Assembly: GCF_008933155.1 (NCBI RefSeq)
Contig: NZ_WBVP01000016.1
Coordinates: 28,785-92,784 of the forward strand
Direction of reading: 5' to 3'
DNA length: 64,000 nucleotides
Source of the DNA: Aliivibrio finisterrensis
GTDB lineage: Bacteria > Pseudomonadota > Gammaproteobacteria > Enterobacterales > Vibrionaceae
Under the pieces are notes generated by a model. The model was not told where the DNA came from and made no database searches. It saw nothing but the letters and a program-made list of their open reading frames with translations. Positions 1 to 8,733 of the stretch are shown piece after piece (the stretch's first letter is position 1; each line of letters starts with the position of its first letter). The translations under genes were made by a program, and so were the position numbers.

Positions 1-669
1 TAAATGCGCTAAATGCTCTTTCGCTTCCGCTAATGTTTTAATGCCGCCATTAACTGCAATCACTAACTGAGGAAAATCTTTCTTGATTTGATATGCGCGT
101 GGGTAATCAAGTGGTGGAATTTCACGGTTTTCTTTCGGGCTTAATCCACTTAACCACGCCTTACGAGCATGAATAGTAAATTGATCACAACCACCCTTCT
201 CATGAACCGTTGAAACGAATTTAGTTAAAAACTCATAGCTGTCTTGGTCGTCAATACCAATACGGGTTTTCACCGTTACAGGAATATCAACAACCGCTTT
301 CATCTCAGCGACACATTCGGCAACTAGATCGGGCTCACCCATTAAGCAAGCACCAAAGCGACCATTTTGAACTCGGTCAGATGGACAACCTACATTTAGG
401 TTAACTTCATCATAGCCACGCTCGGCTGCCAATTTTGCACAATGAACTAAATCTTTAACGTTCGAGCCACCTAGCTGCAATGCAATCGGATGCTCCTCTT
501 CGTTATAAGCAAGAAAATCACCTTTACCATGGATGATAGCACCAGTCGTCACCATCTCTGTATATAAAAGCGCATGCTCAGATAATTGACGATGAAAATA
601 ACGGCAGTGACGGTCTGTCCAATCAAGCATAGGGGCAACAGAAAAGCGTTGTAGTGGATAAGAGCTCAT
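1..669 (-). CDS. dusA: tRNA-dihydrouridine(20/20a) synthase DusA, partial (3' end outside window)
   Basis: FMN-dependent enzyme that reduces uridine 20/20a in the tRNA D-loop. The minus strand is open from the ATG at 669 to the window edge, giving the first 223 residues. Visible are the N-terminal [15 protein letters not shown] signature (residues 11-25), the flavin-barrel strand IALQLGG and the catalytic-cysteine motif [10 protein letters not shown] (Cys95). The length of the visible part fits the roughly 330-residue family, so about a third is missing, including the tRNA-binding C-terminal domain. It is divergent from zur, as DusA and Zur genes often neighbour each other in gamma-proteobacteria. 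DusA rather than DusB/DusC is chosen from the DWTDRH signature and the overall match to recalled E. coli DusA. Confidence 0.95.
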   Translation of the reverse strand, partial: MSSYPLQRFSVAPMLDWTDRHCRYFHRQLSEHALLYTEMVTTGAIIHGKGDFLAYNEEEHPIALQLGGSNVKDLVHCAKLAAERGYDEVNLNVGCPSDRVQNGRFGACLMGEPDLVAECVAEMKAVVDIPVTVKTRIGIDDQDSYEFLTKFVSTVHEKGGCDQFTIHARKAWLSGLSPKENREIPPLDYPRAYQIKKDFPQLVIAVNGGIKTLAEAKEHLAHL

Positions 670-848
670 AAATAAATTCGTTCAGTGATCAATGCCGCAA
701 TTCTAACATGATCAGAATAGAAACAGCCAACCTATTACTACGATAAAACCTTCAAGAAAAGAAATGGCATTCTGCAAAATAGTCACTAAAATAACCGATA
801 ACTTATGATAAACTCACTGGTCTGTTCAGAAAATAAGACACATAATCC

Positions 849-1298
849 TTGAATCGTACGCAAAAACAAAAAGTTGAGCTATTGTGCCAACAACGTGGAG
901 TAAGACTTACACCACAACGATTAACAGTTTTAGAGCTCATTGTCTCTCACCAGGGGGCAATAAGTGCTTATGATCTTTTAGAGCAATTAAAGAAAATAGA
1001 ACCCCAAGCAAAACCACCCACTATCTATCGTGCTTTAGATTTTTTAGTGACTCAAGGTTTTGTTCATAAGGTCGAATCAATAAATAGTTATATTTCTTGT
1101 TGTGTCATTGGCGAACACGCTCATTTTTCACAACTATTTATCTGTCGTACTTGCGATGATGTTGTTGAGTTCCATGATATTAAAATAACAGATCAGCTAA
1201 CAAAGCATGCTGAAAAAATTGGCTTTTCTGTCGAAAACCATATTGTTGAAACTCATGGTACTTGCAAAGCTTGTTTAAGTAACAACAATAAAAATTAA
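849..1298 (+). CDS. zur: Zinc uptake regulator Zur (Fur family), TTG start
   Basis: Zn(II)-responsive repressor of zinc uptake genes. The protein has 149 residues: an N-terminal winged helix with the Zur-typical run AISAYDLL and PPTIYRALDFL (residues 37-66), then a metal-binding dimerisation domain with CxxC pairs at Cys99/Cys102 and Cys139/Cys142 and histidines near 90-92, 131 and 136. The start must be the TTG at 849, because an in-frame TAA lies at 843-845 just upstream and the N-terminus matches the family length. No clear Shine-Dalgarno precedes it, so translation is probably weak. Only 19 bp separate it from the CheX-like gene, so the two are probably co-transcribed. No convincing Zur box is seen upstream. 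Confidence 0.95.
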   Translation: MNRTQKQKVELLCQQRGVRLTPQRLTVLELIVSHQGAISAYDLLEQLKKIEPQAKPPTIYRALDFLVTQGFVHKVESINSYISCCVIGEHAHFSQLFICRTCDDVVEFHDIKITDQLTKHAEKIGFSVENHIVETHGTCKACLSNNNKN

Positions 1299-1317
1299 TT
1301 AAAGGACATTACCTACC

Positions 1318-1779
1318 ATGCGCGCTGAATTTGTAAACCCATTCTTAGCTTCACTGATGAATGTACTTAAAACGATGGCTTCAATGGATTTAAAACCACA
1401 AAAGCCTCGTATTAAAAAAGATGAAATTGCTCGTGGTGATGTTTCTGGTTTAATAGGCATGGTTGCTCCACAAAGTAAGGGCTCAATGTCGATTACTTTT
1501 GATGAGCAGCTTGCTCTGCAAATCATGCAAAATATGTTAGGTGAGCGTCCAAACCGCATCAATGAAGAAGTGACGGATATGGTAGGTGAAATCACCAATA
1601 TGGTTACTGGTGGCGCAAAGCGTATTCTTTCTGAAAGTGGTTTTGAATTTAGCATGGCAACGCCTATGGTTGTTTCTGGTAAGGGCCATACGATTACTCA
1701 TAAATGCGATGGTGCGATTATTATCATGCCATTTACTTCTGAGTGGGGTAATGCGTTTATTGAGATCTGTTTTGAGTAA
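1318..1779 (+). CDS. CheX-like chemotaxis phosphatase-family protein
   Basis: A 153-residue CheX/CheC-superfamily protein. CheX proteins dephosphorylate phospho-CheY. The family's catalytic ExxN motif is present as E91-ITN94 within the helix DMVGEITNMVTGGAK, followed by a second half with the strand pattern IIIMPF near the C-terminus. The ATG is preceded by AAAGGA at a somewhat long spacing. It sits directly behind zur and no other chemotaxis gene is nearby, so its partner response regulator is not evident. It is followed by 7-bp tandem repeats and a terminator. Phosphatase activity is inferred from the motif; the biological role in this operon is unknown. Confidence 0.8.
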   Translation: MRAEFVNPFLASLMNVLKTMASMDLKPQKPRIKKDEIARGDVSGLIGMVAPQSKGSMSITFDEQLALQIMQNMLGERPNRINEEVTDMVGEITNMVTGGAKRILSESGFEFSMATPMVVSGKGHTITHKCDGAIIIMPFTSEWGNAFIEICFE

Positions 1780-1780
1780 C

Positions 1781-1810
1781 AGAGACTAGAGACTAGAGAC
1801 TAGAGACTAG
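1781..1810. repeat. Tandem 7-bp repeat (AGAGACT) x4
   Basis: Four perfect copies of AGAGACT plus AG, beginning two bases after the cheX-like stop codon. They are followed by ACGCTGCGCT and CTATAAGAGC, then by the GGATTCA array. The same modules occur between apaH and folA. Confidence 0.95.
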
Positions 1811-1848
1811 AACGCTGCGCTTCTATAAGAGCAGAAGCAAGAACTAAA

Positions 1849-1886
1849 GGATTCAGGATTCAGGATTCAGGATTCAGGATTCAGGA
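1849..1886. repeat. Tandem 7-bp repeat (GGATTCA) x5
   Basis: Five perfect copies of GGATTCA plus GGA. Together with the AGAGACT array it forms a composite minisatellite of about 106 bp at 1781-1886. Confidence 0.95.
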
Positions 1887-1890
1887 AATG

Positions 1891-1925
1891 ATAGAGGTTG
1901 ATATTTAGGTATCAGCCTTTTTTAT
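1891..1925 (+). terminator. Probable intrinsic terminator after the cheX-like gene
   Basis: Stem GGTTGATA / TATCAGCC (one G-U type pair) with a short loop, followed by a run of Ts. The stem sequence closely resembles the terminator after leuD (18354-18389). Confidence 0.75.
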
Positions 1926-1945
1926 TACCTGTAATATCGATAAAT

Positions 1946-2109
1946 AATACCAATCCGGATAAGTAGTTGACCAGATAATTACGTAGGAAAAATCGATTAG
2001 AGCAAGGCATAAATTGTAGTAACTAGTGGCTCTAATTACAAAATTTATAACACAGCTATAATCGATTTTAACAAGTAAGAATGATCAAATATTTATGTGG
2101 ATTGGTATC
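1946..2109. mobile_element. MITE-like element, long form (about 164 bp)
   Basis: It is bounded by near-perfect inverted ends AATACCAATCC (1946-1956) and GGATTGGTAT (2099-2108). The interior has no ORF. Both flanking segments match the shorter copy at 38795-38888. The long form carries about 66 extra bp whose borders are both AATCGATT, as if sequence had been inserted or duplicated there. No transposase is nearby, so any mobility would be in trans. Classification as a MITE is inference from the ends and the copies. Confidence 0.7.
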
Positions 2110-2114
2110 AATAC

Positions 2115-2145
2115 AAAAAGAGCCGACCGAAGTCAGCTCTTTTTT
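2115..2145. terminator. Intrinsic terminator (pgi; possibly bidirectional)
   Basis: Stem AAAAGAGC / GCTCTTTT extended by GAC/GTC, with T-runs on either strand. It lies 12 bp past the pgi stop codon. Confidence 0.85.
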
Positions 2146-2156
2146 ATTATTAACAA

Positions 2157-3809
2157 CTAAGCTTTGTATGCTTTAAATGCGTTAATTAAACCGTTTGTTG
2201 AACTATCGTGAGAAGTCACCGCACTATCGTCAGCCAGTTCAGGAAGAATTTGGTTAGCCAGTTGCTTACCTAGTTCTACGCCCCATTGGTCAAAGCTGAA
2301 GATATTCCAAATCACACCTTGTACGAAGATTTTGTGCTCGTACATTGCAATCAAGTTACCTAGAGTTTTAGGCGTTACTTGCTTAACAAGAATTGAGTTT
2401 GTTGGGCGGTTACCTTCAAATACCTTAAATGCCACTAACTCAGCCATTTCTGCTTCAGTTTTACCTGCTGCTGCAAACTCTGCACGAACGGTCTCTTCTG
2501 TTTTACCAAAAGCCAATGCTTCTGTTTGAGCAAAGAAGTTAGACATCAATTTCTGATGATGATCACCCACTTGGTTGTGGCTGATTGCAGGCGCAATAAA
2601 ATCACAAGGGATTAATTTTGTACCTTGGTGAATCAATTGGTAGAACGCGTGTTGACCATTTGTACCTGGTTCACCCCAAATGATTGGACCCGTTTGATAA
2701 TCAACAGGGTTACCGTTACGGTCTACACATTTACCATTTGATTCCATGTTGCCTTGTTGGAAGTACGCAGCAAAACGATGTAGATATTGATCGTATGGAA
2801 GAATTGATTCTGATTCAGCACCGTGGAAGTTGTTATACCATAGGCCAATAAGTGCAAGAATAACAGGCACGTTATTTTTCAGATCCGTATTAGCGAAATG
2901 GTTATCCACTTCATGAGCACCTTCAAGAAGCTCAACAAAGTTATCAAAACCAACCGCTAGTGCAATTGAAAGACCGATTGCTGACCATAGAGAATAACGA
3001 CCACCAACCCAATCCCAGAATTCAAACATGTTATCAGTATCAATACCAAACTCAGAAACAGACTGTGCATTTGTTGATAGTGCAGCAAAGTGCTTAGCAA
3101 CATGCGCTTGATCGCCAGCTTCAGCAAGGAACCAATCACGAGCACTGTGTGCATTTGTCATTGTTTCTTGTGTTGTGAATGTTTTAGATGCAATTAAGAA
3201 TAACGTAGTTTCAGGGTTTAATGGCTTCAATGTTTCAACAATGTGTGTACCATCTACGTTTGAAACAAAGTGCATGTTTAAACGAGTCTTGTATGGTGCT
3301 AACGCTTCAGAAACCATATAAGGGCCAAGATCTGAACCGCCGATACCGATGTTTACGATATCCGTAATTTCTTTACCAGTGTAACCTTTCCACTCACCAG
3401 AAATTAGACGCTCTGTGAAGCCTTTCATTTTTTCTAATACTGCATTTACTGCAGGCATTACATCTTCACCATCAACCATAATTGGCGTGTTTCTACGGTT
3501 ACGAAGTGCAATATGTAAAACTGAACGGTCTTCTGTTTTGTTGATTTTCTCACCGTTAAACATCGCTTTCATTGCTGAAGACAACTCTGTTTGCTCTGCT
3601 AATGCGAACAATTTTTCCATTGTTTCTTCGGTAACTAAGTTTTTAGAGAAATCCACTAGAATGTCTTGACCAAACGTCGTTGAAAATTTATCAAAACGTT
3701 GTGCATCTGCAGCGAATAATTCAGATAGGCTAAAATCTTGTGCTGTTTCAAAGTGTGCAGTTAAGTCTGCCCAAGCTTGAGTTTCTGTTGGGTTGATGTT
3801 TTTTAACAT
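2157..3809 (-). CDS. pgi: Glucose-6-phosphate isomerase
   Basis: Cytoplasmic glycolytic enzyme interconverting glucose-6-phosphate and fructose-6-phosphate. The protein has 550 residues, the same size as the E. coli enzyme. Family signatures are visible: the sugar-phosphate binding segment [14 protein letters not shown] near residue 152, the SNVDGTHI motif, the [10 protein letters not shown] loop, and the C-terminal [18 protein letters not shown] block that contributes catalytic His and the Glu/Lys region. The ATG at 3809 starts the usual [13 protein letters not shown] sequence. It appears to be a single-gene unit with its own terminator at 2115-2145. Confidence 0.98.
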   Translation of the reverse strand: MLKNINPTETQAWADLTAHFETAQDFSLSELFAADAQRFDKFSTTFGQDILVDFSKNLVTEETMEKLFALAEQTELSSAMKAMFNGEKINKTEDRSVLHIALRNRRNTPIMVDGEDVMPAVNAVLEKMKGFTERLISGEWKGYTGKEITDIVNIGIGGSDLGPYMVSEALAPYKTRLNMHFVSNVDGTHIVETLKPLNPETTLFLIASKTFTTQETMTNAHSARDWFLAEAGDQAHVAKHFAALSTNAQSVSEFGIDTDNMFEFWDWVGGRYSLWSAIGLSIALAVGFDNFVELLEGAHEVDNHFANTDLKNNVPVILALIGLWYNNFHGAESESILPYDQYLHRFAAYFQQGNMESNGKCVDRNGNPVDYQTGPIIWGEPGTNGQHAFYQLIHQGTKLIPCDFIAPAISHNQVGDHHQKLMSNFFAQTEALAFGKTEETVRAEFAAAGKTEAEMAELVAFKVFEGNRPTNSILVKQVTPKTLGNLIAMYEHKIFVQGVIWNIFSFDQWGVELGKQLANQILPELADDSAVTSHDSSTNGLINAFKAYKA

Positions 3810-4011
3810 GGTAAAAATATCCCGTGTAATATACTTAATGGTTCAAAAAAAAATTAATGAACGCCCCGTTTATACGAATCTAAAATTTGATGCTCGGTAT
3901 TATTTAGTGAGCTTTATATTTAGGTATTATGACCAAAACTACGCTCACCCTTTTTGAGTTAGGTCACATTAAAACTTCTAGTAGTAAACATTATCTCTAT
4001 CAAAACTACTG

Positions 4012-4023
4012 AACACTAGTGTT
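4012..4023. other. 12-bp perfect palindrome
   Basis: AACACTAGTGTT lies just downstream of the outer-membrane gene's stop and upstream of pgi. It has no loop, so it is more like a protein-binding site than a terminator. No function is assigned. Confidence 0.4.
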
Positions 4024-4047
4024 GAGATCATTTTTCTTACTAAAATA

Positions 4048-5274
4048 TTAAAATGGTTGGTTGATCATCACTCTAAATAAACTTTCTTCACTGCCTTTTG
4101 ACATCTCAGTTCGAACAACAATACCTTCAACTTGAAAGCGTATTGCTCCGCCTGCACTCCACTTCATGTCTTCATGCAGTGTTGAAAGTGAGAATTCATC
4201 TGCAACTCGACCTGAATCAACAAAAATAACCCATTGCCACCAAGGTACATCATAAAGATTAAAGATAGGCCAATCTTCTAGCGGTTGCCAATCAGGCATC
4301 ACTCGATATTCTGCTGAGTAATGAATAGCTGAACGACCATGGAAACGCCCACTGCTGTAGCTCCTTAATCGATATAACCCACCAAGCTTTATGCCTGCAT
4401 ATTCTGGAGGCTGATGATGACTACCATCTTGCCAACTTGGTGTATCAGCAAGATAAACATCCAATGCCAATACTTGCTTATTAATAATCTCACCGAGATT
4501 ACCTAGATCAAAAAAGGCACTTTGTTGGAACTCCCATGTCCACCACTCTTCTTGTTCACCGGTTTGTGGTGAATAAGTAAAATCCAATTCAGTACGAGAA
4601 CCATGGGTGGTATTTCTTACGCTATTTCGATTGTCCCAATCAAAATTAACTTTCATTCCCCAATTAGAGTCAGGCTCATTCCAATTTGCAACATCCGCTA
4701 ATTTTCGAGAGTAATAAAAAGGGCTAAACTCAATACTCGATACACCACTTTCTAATGGGTTAAATCCTTTTATTTTTCTTTCAGGAAGATAGGCTGCTCT
4801 CGCTCCAATCGTTTTTGCATTACCAACCGGTAAAATGTAATTAGCCGTTAAATGGTATTGTGCTTCGATGCTGTCGGTAAACACTTCGTCATTCACATTG
4901 GAGTTATTACTACCGGCAGAGCCTAGGTGATAATCCATATCTTTGAAATTAGCATTATACGCATTAGCCCCGACTAACCATGAATGACCGACTTGAAAAT
5001 TATTTGCAGACAAGTACGTCATATAAGAGCCTTTACTAGAATAAAGCCCCGCTGCAAATAATGTCGCTTGAGGTTGGCCGACGCCTTTCATTACCGCGGC
5101 GGCGCCTATGGTAGTCCCCAAGCTTTCAGACGAAAATAGGAAAGGAACTGCTGAGGTTTCAGGTAACGAAGTTGGCCAAATATCTTCTTTGGCAAACGCA
5201 TCACTCAAAAAAGAAAAAGGCATAATAAGAAAAAGCGCTAAACCAGTAGCGCTTTTAGATGGGAATGAATTCAA
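4048..5274 (-). CDS. Omp85/BamA-superfamily outer membrane protein without POTRA domains
   Basis: A 408-residue protein with an N-terminal signal sequence (hydrophobic stretch about 10-28, cleavage near AFA|KE) and then directly a beta-rich region of about 380 residues, which is the size of a 16-strand barrel. There is no room for POTRA domains. LRSY at residues 303-306, followed by the conserved HGRSAIHYSAEYR strand, resembles the Omp85 L6-loop motif, and the chain ends in Phe as most outer-membrane barrels do. It fits the bacterial surface antigen (D15) domain. It overlaps no neighbour and lies 10 bp beyond the alr stop. Its substrate is unknown. BamA/TamA function is unlikely given the missing periplasmic part. 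Confidence 0.7.
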   Translation of the reverse strand: MNSFPSKSATGLALFLIMPFSFLSDAFAKEDIWPTSLPETSAVPFLFSSESLGTTIGAAAVMKGVGQPQATLFAAGLYSSKGSYMTYLSANNFQVGHSWLVGANAYNANFKDMDYHLGSAGSNNSNVNDEVFTDSIEAQYHLTANYILPVGNAKTIGARAAYLPERKIKGFNPLESGVSSIEFSPFYYSRKLADVANWNEPDSNWGMKVNFDWDNRNSVRNTTHGSRTELDFTYSPQTGEQEEWWTWEFQQSAFFDLGNLGEIINKQVLALDVYLADTPSWQDGSHHQPPEYAGIKLGGLYRLRSYSSGRFHGRSAIHYSAEYRVMPDWQPLEDWPIFNLYDVPWWQWVIFVDSGRVADEFSLSTLHEDMKWSAGGAIRFQVEGIVVRTEMSKGSEESLFRVMINQPF

Positions 5275-5284
5275 AGTAATCTCA

Positions 5285-6367
5285 TTAAATATATTGCATC
5301 TGTACTCGTGATGTTAGTTTAGTCACTAACTCATAAGCAATGGTTCCTATGTGCTCTGCAACTTCTTCTGCAGGGAGATCTCGTCCCCACAAAATAGCTT
5401 CATCACCCACTTTATCTTGAGCATCAGGACCAAGATCAACAGTAAGCATATCCATAGATACTCGGCCAGCAATCGAGACTTTGCGCCCATTAACTAAAAC
5501 AGGTGTACCGTTAGGTGCTGCAATAGGGTAACCATCACCATAGCCAATCGCAATAACCCCAATTTTGGTATCACGTTCGCTGGTCCACATTGCTCCATAA
5601 CCAACACTTTCACCTGCTTTTACATCACGAACTGCGATTAAATGAGAGGTAAGGGTCATGGTTGGCAAATAACCTAGCTTTTGTGCTGACTGATTCGCAA
5701 ATGGTGAAACGCCATACATAATAATACCCGGTCTAACCCAATCTAATTGGCTATCAGGCCATGCTAATAACCCTGCGGATGCCGCCAGAGATCGCTCACC
5801 TTGGCAACCATCCGTTAGTGACATAAAGGTCTCTATTTGCTTATTGGTTGTCGGATTATCTAACTCATCAGCACAACCAAAATGGCTCATGTAACGCAGT
5901 GGCTTCGCAACATTTTTACATGCGTGCAAACGATCTACGTATTCTTGATACTCTTCTGGTCGGATACCTAAACGATGCATTCCTGAATCCACTTTTAACC
6001 AAACAACTACTGGGCCTTCAAGTTCAGCGCCTTCTAGCGCTTCTAATTGCTCTTTACAATGTACCGCAGTCTGAATGTTATTTGTGACCAAAATAGGTAA
6101 GTCACCAGCCGAGTAAAAACCTTCAAGTAGCAATACTTGCTTAACGATACCACCAGCACGAAGTTGTAATGCTTCTTCTATACGAGCCACGCCAAACGCA
6201 TCAGCACCCTGCGCTCCTTTTGCTATATTCAGTAGCCCATGACCATAACCATTTGCTTTAACAACAGCAAGAAGCTTACTGTGTGGCGCTTGTTGTTTAA
6301 TCTTTTGCAAATTATGTGCTAACGCTGACATATCAACTTGGGCAGCCGCCGCTTTCATGTAGCTCAT
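5285..6367 (-). CDS. alr: Alanine racemase
   Basis: PLP-dependent enzyme making D-alanine for peptidoglycan. It has 360 residues. The PLP lysine is Lys37 in [11 protein letters not shown] and the second catalytic base is Tyr257 in SVGYGAMW; the barrel domain motif SHFGCADE and the C-terminal beta-domain [12 protein letters not shown] are both present. The ATG at 6367 gives MSYMKAAAA; the Met at codon 4 is an alternative start and more like other Alr N-termini. It follows dnaB by 9 bp on the same strand, as dnaB-alr do in many gamma-proteobacteria, so the two are probably one transcript. Confidence 0.97.
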   Translation of the reverse strand: MSYMKAAAAQVDMSALAHNLQKIKQQAPHSKLLAVVKANGYGHGLLNIAKGAQGADAFGVARIEEALQLRAGGIVKQVLLLEGFYSAGDLPILVTNNIQTAVHCKEQLEALEGAELEGPVVVWLKVDSGMHRLGIRPEEYQEYVDRLHACKNVAKPLRYMSHFGCADELDNPTTNKQIETFMSLTDGCQGERSLAASAGLLAWPDSQLDWVRPGIIMYGVSPFANQSAQKLGYLPTMTLTSHLIAVRDVKAGESVGYGAMWTSERDTKIGVIAIGYGDGYPIAAPNGTPVLVNGRKVSIAGRVSMDMLTVDLGPDAQDKVGDEAILWGRDLPAEEVAEHIGTIAYELVTKLTSRVQMQYI

Positions 6368-6376
6368 ATTATTGCC

Positions 6377-7774
6377 TTATTCATCATCAAACGCAGGGCC
6401 TGCGTAATTATCAAAGCGTGAAAATTGTCCTTGGAATGTCAGACTTACTGAGCCGATTGGACCATTACGTTGCTTACCTAAAATAATTTCTGCGATGCCT
6501 TTACGATTACTCTCAGGGTTATAAACCTCATCACGGTAAATAAACATGATTAAATCGGCATCTTGCTCGATCGCTCCCGATTCACGAAGATCCGAGTTAA
6601 TTGGGCGCTTATCGGCACGTTGCTCTAGGGAACGGTTCAACTGAGATAGAGCGACAACAGGAACGTTCAACTCTTTGGCTAATGCTTTTAATGAACGTGA
6701 AATTTCAGAGATTTCTAACGTACGGTTATCTTGTAAACCAGGAACTCGCATTAACTGAAGGTAATCGACCATGATCATACTTAGACCACCCGCTTCACGA
6801 GCCACACGACGAGCGCGTGAACGTAATTCAGTTGGCGTCAAGCCTGAACTGTCATCGATGTACATGTTTTTCTTTTGCGTCAAAATGCCCATCGTAGACG
6901 AAATACGAGCCCAATCTTCATCATCTAACTGACCGGTACGAATTTTAGTTTGGTCAACACGAGACATCGAAGCCAACATACGCATCATCAGCTGTTCTGC
7001 GGGCATCTCTAGTGAGAAAATAAGTACGGGTTTATCTTGGTCCATTGCGGCGTTTTCACACAAGTTCATCGCAAAGGTCGTTTTACCCATCGATGGACGA
7101 GCAGCAACAATGATTAAATCAGAACCTTGTAAGCCTGCGGTTTTCTTATTGAGATCAGTAAACCCCGTCGATACCCCTGTCACACCATCTTGCGGACTTT
7201 GATATAAGATCTCGATACGCTCTAAGGTTCTCTCTAAAATTGAATCGACATTTTGAGGGCCTTCATTTTCAGTAGTACGCTCTTCTGCAATGGCAAAGAC
7301 TTTACTCTCTGCCATGTCGAGTAAATCTTCTGATGTTCGACCTTGTGGATCATAACCTGCATCTGCAATTTCATTTGCAACACCAATAAGGTTACGTACC
7401 ATTGCACGCTCACGCACGATATCTGCATAAGCATTAATGTTTGCAGCACTTGGGGTATTTTTAGCTAAATCCGCCAGATACGCAAAACCGCCAACAGAAT
7501 CTAATTTCTCATGACGTTCAAGGTGCTCAGATAAGGTAATTAAATCCAAAGGCATACTATTTTCTAGGATGGATTTAACTGACTCAAAGATAAGTCGATG
7601 CGGTCGGCTATAAAAATCTCCTGCCACCACTTTTTCTGCAACGGTATCCCAACGCTCATTATCAAGTAACAAACCACCAAGGACAGATTGCTCTGCCTCC
7701 AATGAATGCGGCGGTACTTTTAACGCGTCTACTTGTGCGTCTGGTTTGCGGTTTTGATTTCGATTATCAGCCAT
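6377..7774 (-). CDS. dnaB: Replicative DNA helicase DnaB
   Basis: Hexameric 5'-3' helicase of the chromosomal replication fork. It has 465 residues: an N-terminal primase-interaction domain (about 20-125), a linker helix, and a RecA-like core with Walker A RPSMGKTT (226-233, Lys231) and the Walker B-type strand MIMVDYLQLM. The C-terminal block KQRNGPIGSVSLTFQG is typical. There is no intein or insertion, judging by the continuous reading frame and normal length. The ATG at 7774 matches the family start. It lies upstream of alr with a 9-bp gap. Confidence 0.98.
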   Translation of the reverse strand: MADNRNQNRKPDAQVDALKVPPHSLEAEQSVLGGLLLDNERWDTVAEKVVAGDFYSRPHRLIFESVKSILENSMPLDLITLSEHLERHEKLDSVGGFAYLADLAKNTPSAANINAYADIVRERAMVRNLIGVANEIADAGYDPQGRTSEDLLDMAESKVFAIAEERTTENEGPQNVDSILERTLERIEILYQSPQDGVTGVSTGFTDLNKKTAGLQGSDLIIVAARPSMGKTTFAMNLCENAAMDQDKPVLIFSLEMPAEQLMMRMLASMSRVDQTKIRTGQLDDEDWARISSTMGILTQKKNMYIDDSSGLTPTELRSRARRVAREAGGLSMIMVDYLQLMRVPGLQDNRTLEISEISRSLKALAKELNVPVVALSQLNRSLEQRADKRPINSDLRESGAIEQDADLIMFIYRDEVYNPESNRKGIAEIILGKQRNGPIGSVSLTFQGQFSRFDNYAGPAFDDE

Positions 7775-7880
7775 TACTACTTTTCACCATCCTAAATTTA
7801 GCTCTACATTATAACCAAAAGAAACATGGATGAAATAACAATCCTTCTCTAGCAACCTTACCATTCGCAAAATAAAGATT

Positions 7881-7908
7881 TTGACTCAAATTTAACTATT
7901 TGAATCAA
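7881..7908. promoter_or_regulatory. Candidate operator: inverted repeat upstream of the DUF481 gene
   Basis: TTGACTCAAAT and ATTTGAATCAA form 11-bp arms (one mismatch) around a 6-bp spacer. They lie just before a TATACT box at 7918-7923, about 30 bp ahead of the GTG start. The position suggests binding of a dimeric regulator, which is not identified. Confidence 0.45.
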
Positions 7909-7957
7909 GAAAACACCTATACTATCTGACCTCTTTTATTCTTTTTGAGATTGATGC

Positions 7958-8722
7958 GTGTTAAAAAAAGTGTTTCTAACTGGGCTTATTACTATAGGTG
8001 CATCAGTGCATGCTAGTGAGCTCGATACTGAAGACACGGATACGTCGCCCCCATCACCGTGGGAAAGCCAAGTAGAGTTTGGTTACCAATCAAATACTGG
8101 TAACAGCGACTCTCAATCACTCAATAGCCGATTTGAGGGCAGCTACACATCTGGACAGCACCGTCATACTGGTGAAATAAAATATTACTTATCAGAAAAA
8201 GACGGTGAAGCCGATAAAGATCAACTAAGCATTAATTTGCAAAGTGACTATAAGATCAGTCCTGATTACTACTTATATGCCAACTTTAAAGGGCTAAACA
8301 CAAAATACAGCGCCTACTTTAACGACTATACTTTTTCTGGTGGTTTGGGTTATCAGATCAGTAATACAGAGAAATTATTATTAGAATTAGAAGTGGGTCC
8401 CGGTTTTCGTTACCAAAACCCCAACTTAGATGAAATTGATGATGATGATTTAATTTTGCCTGAAACCGTCCAAGAACCTATTGTTCGTACCAACGTTAAT
8501 ATGTCTTGGAAAGCGCTCGATAACTTAACCTTAGCGGGTGAAGTTACCATTACCGCAGGTCATAGTAATACTCGTGTCGATTCTGAAGTCAGCGTTACGA
8601 ATAACATTACTGAAGAAATCGCCCTAAAAATTGCACAATCACAAGAGTATCTTGATCGTGTTCCCCCTGGGCTAAGTCAAACCGACTCTGTTTTTTCAAT
8701 TAACTTATTGTTTTCATTTTAG
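7958..8722 (+). CDS. DUF481 (YdiY-like) outer membrane protein
   Basis: A 254-residue DUF481-family protein, the group named after the salt-induced E. coli YdiY. An N-terminal signal peptide (about 1-19, ending SVHA|SE) is followed by the characteristic WESQVEFGYQSNTGNSDSQS start of the barrel, repeated amphipathic strands with Tyr/Asn-rich turns, and a C-terminal FSINLLFSF ending in Phe. The start is GTG at 7958. The ATG at 7954 is out of frame. It is divergent from dnaB and convergent with the RND pump gene. Function beyond an outer-membrane location is unknown. Confidence 0.75.
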   Translation: MLKKVFLTGLITIGASVHASELDTEDTDTSPPSPWESQVEFGYQSNTGNSDSQSLNSRFEGSYTSGQHRHTGEIKYYLSEKDGEADKDQLSINLQSDYKISPDYYLYANFKGLNTKYSAYFNDYTFSGGLGYQISNTEKLLLELEVGPGFRYQNPNLDEIDDDDLILPETVQEPIVRTNVNMSWKALDNLTLAGEVTITAGHSNTRVDSEVSVTNNITEEIALKIAQSQEYLDRVPPGLSQTDSVFSINLLFSF

Positions 8723-8733
8723 ACTCTTCCAGT

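Noticed and set aside
1299..1655. 118-codon minus-strand ORF opposite the cheX-like gene
   Set aside because: Shadow of the plus-strand gene, which has a family motif and better start context.
1781..1886. CRISPR array
   Set aside because: Units are 7 bp with no spacers, and no cas genes are nearby.
7954..7956. ATG as start of the DUF481 gene
   Set aside because: Out of frame with the protein; GTG at 7958 gives the signal peptide.
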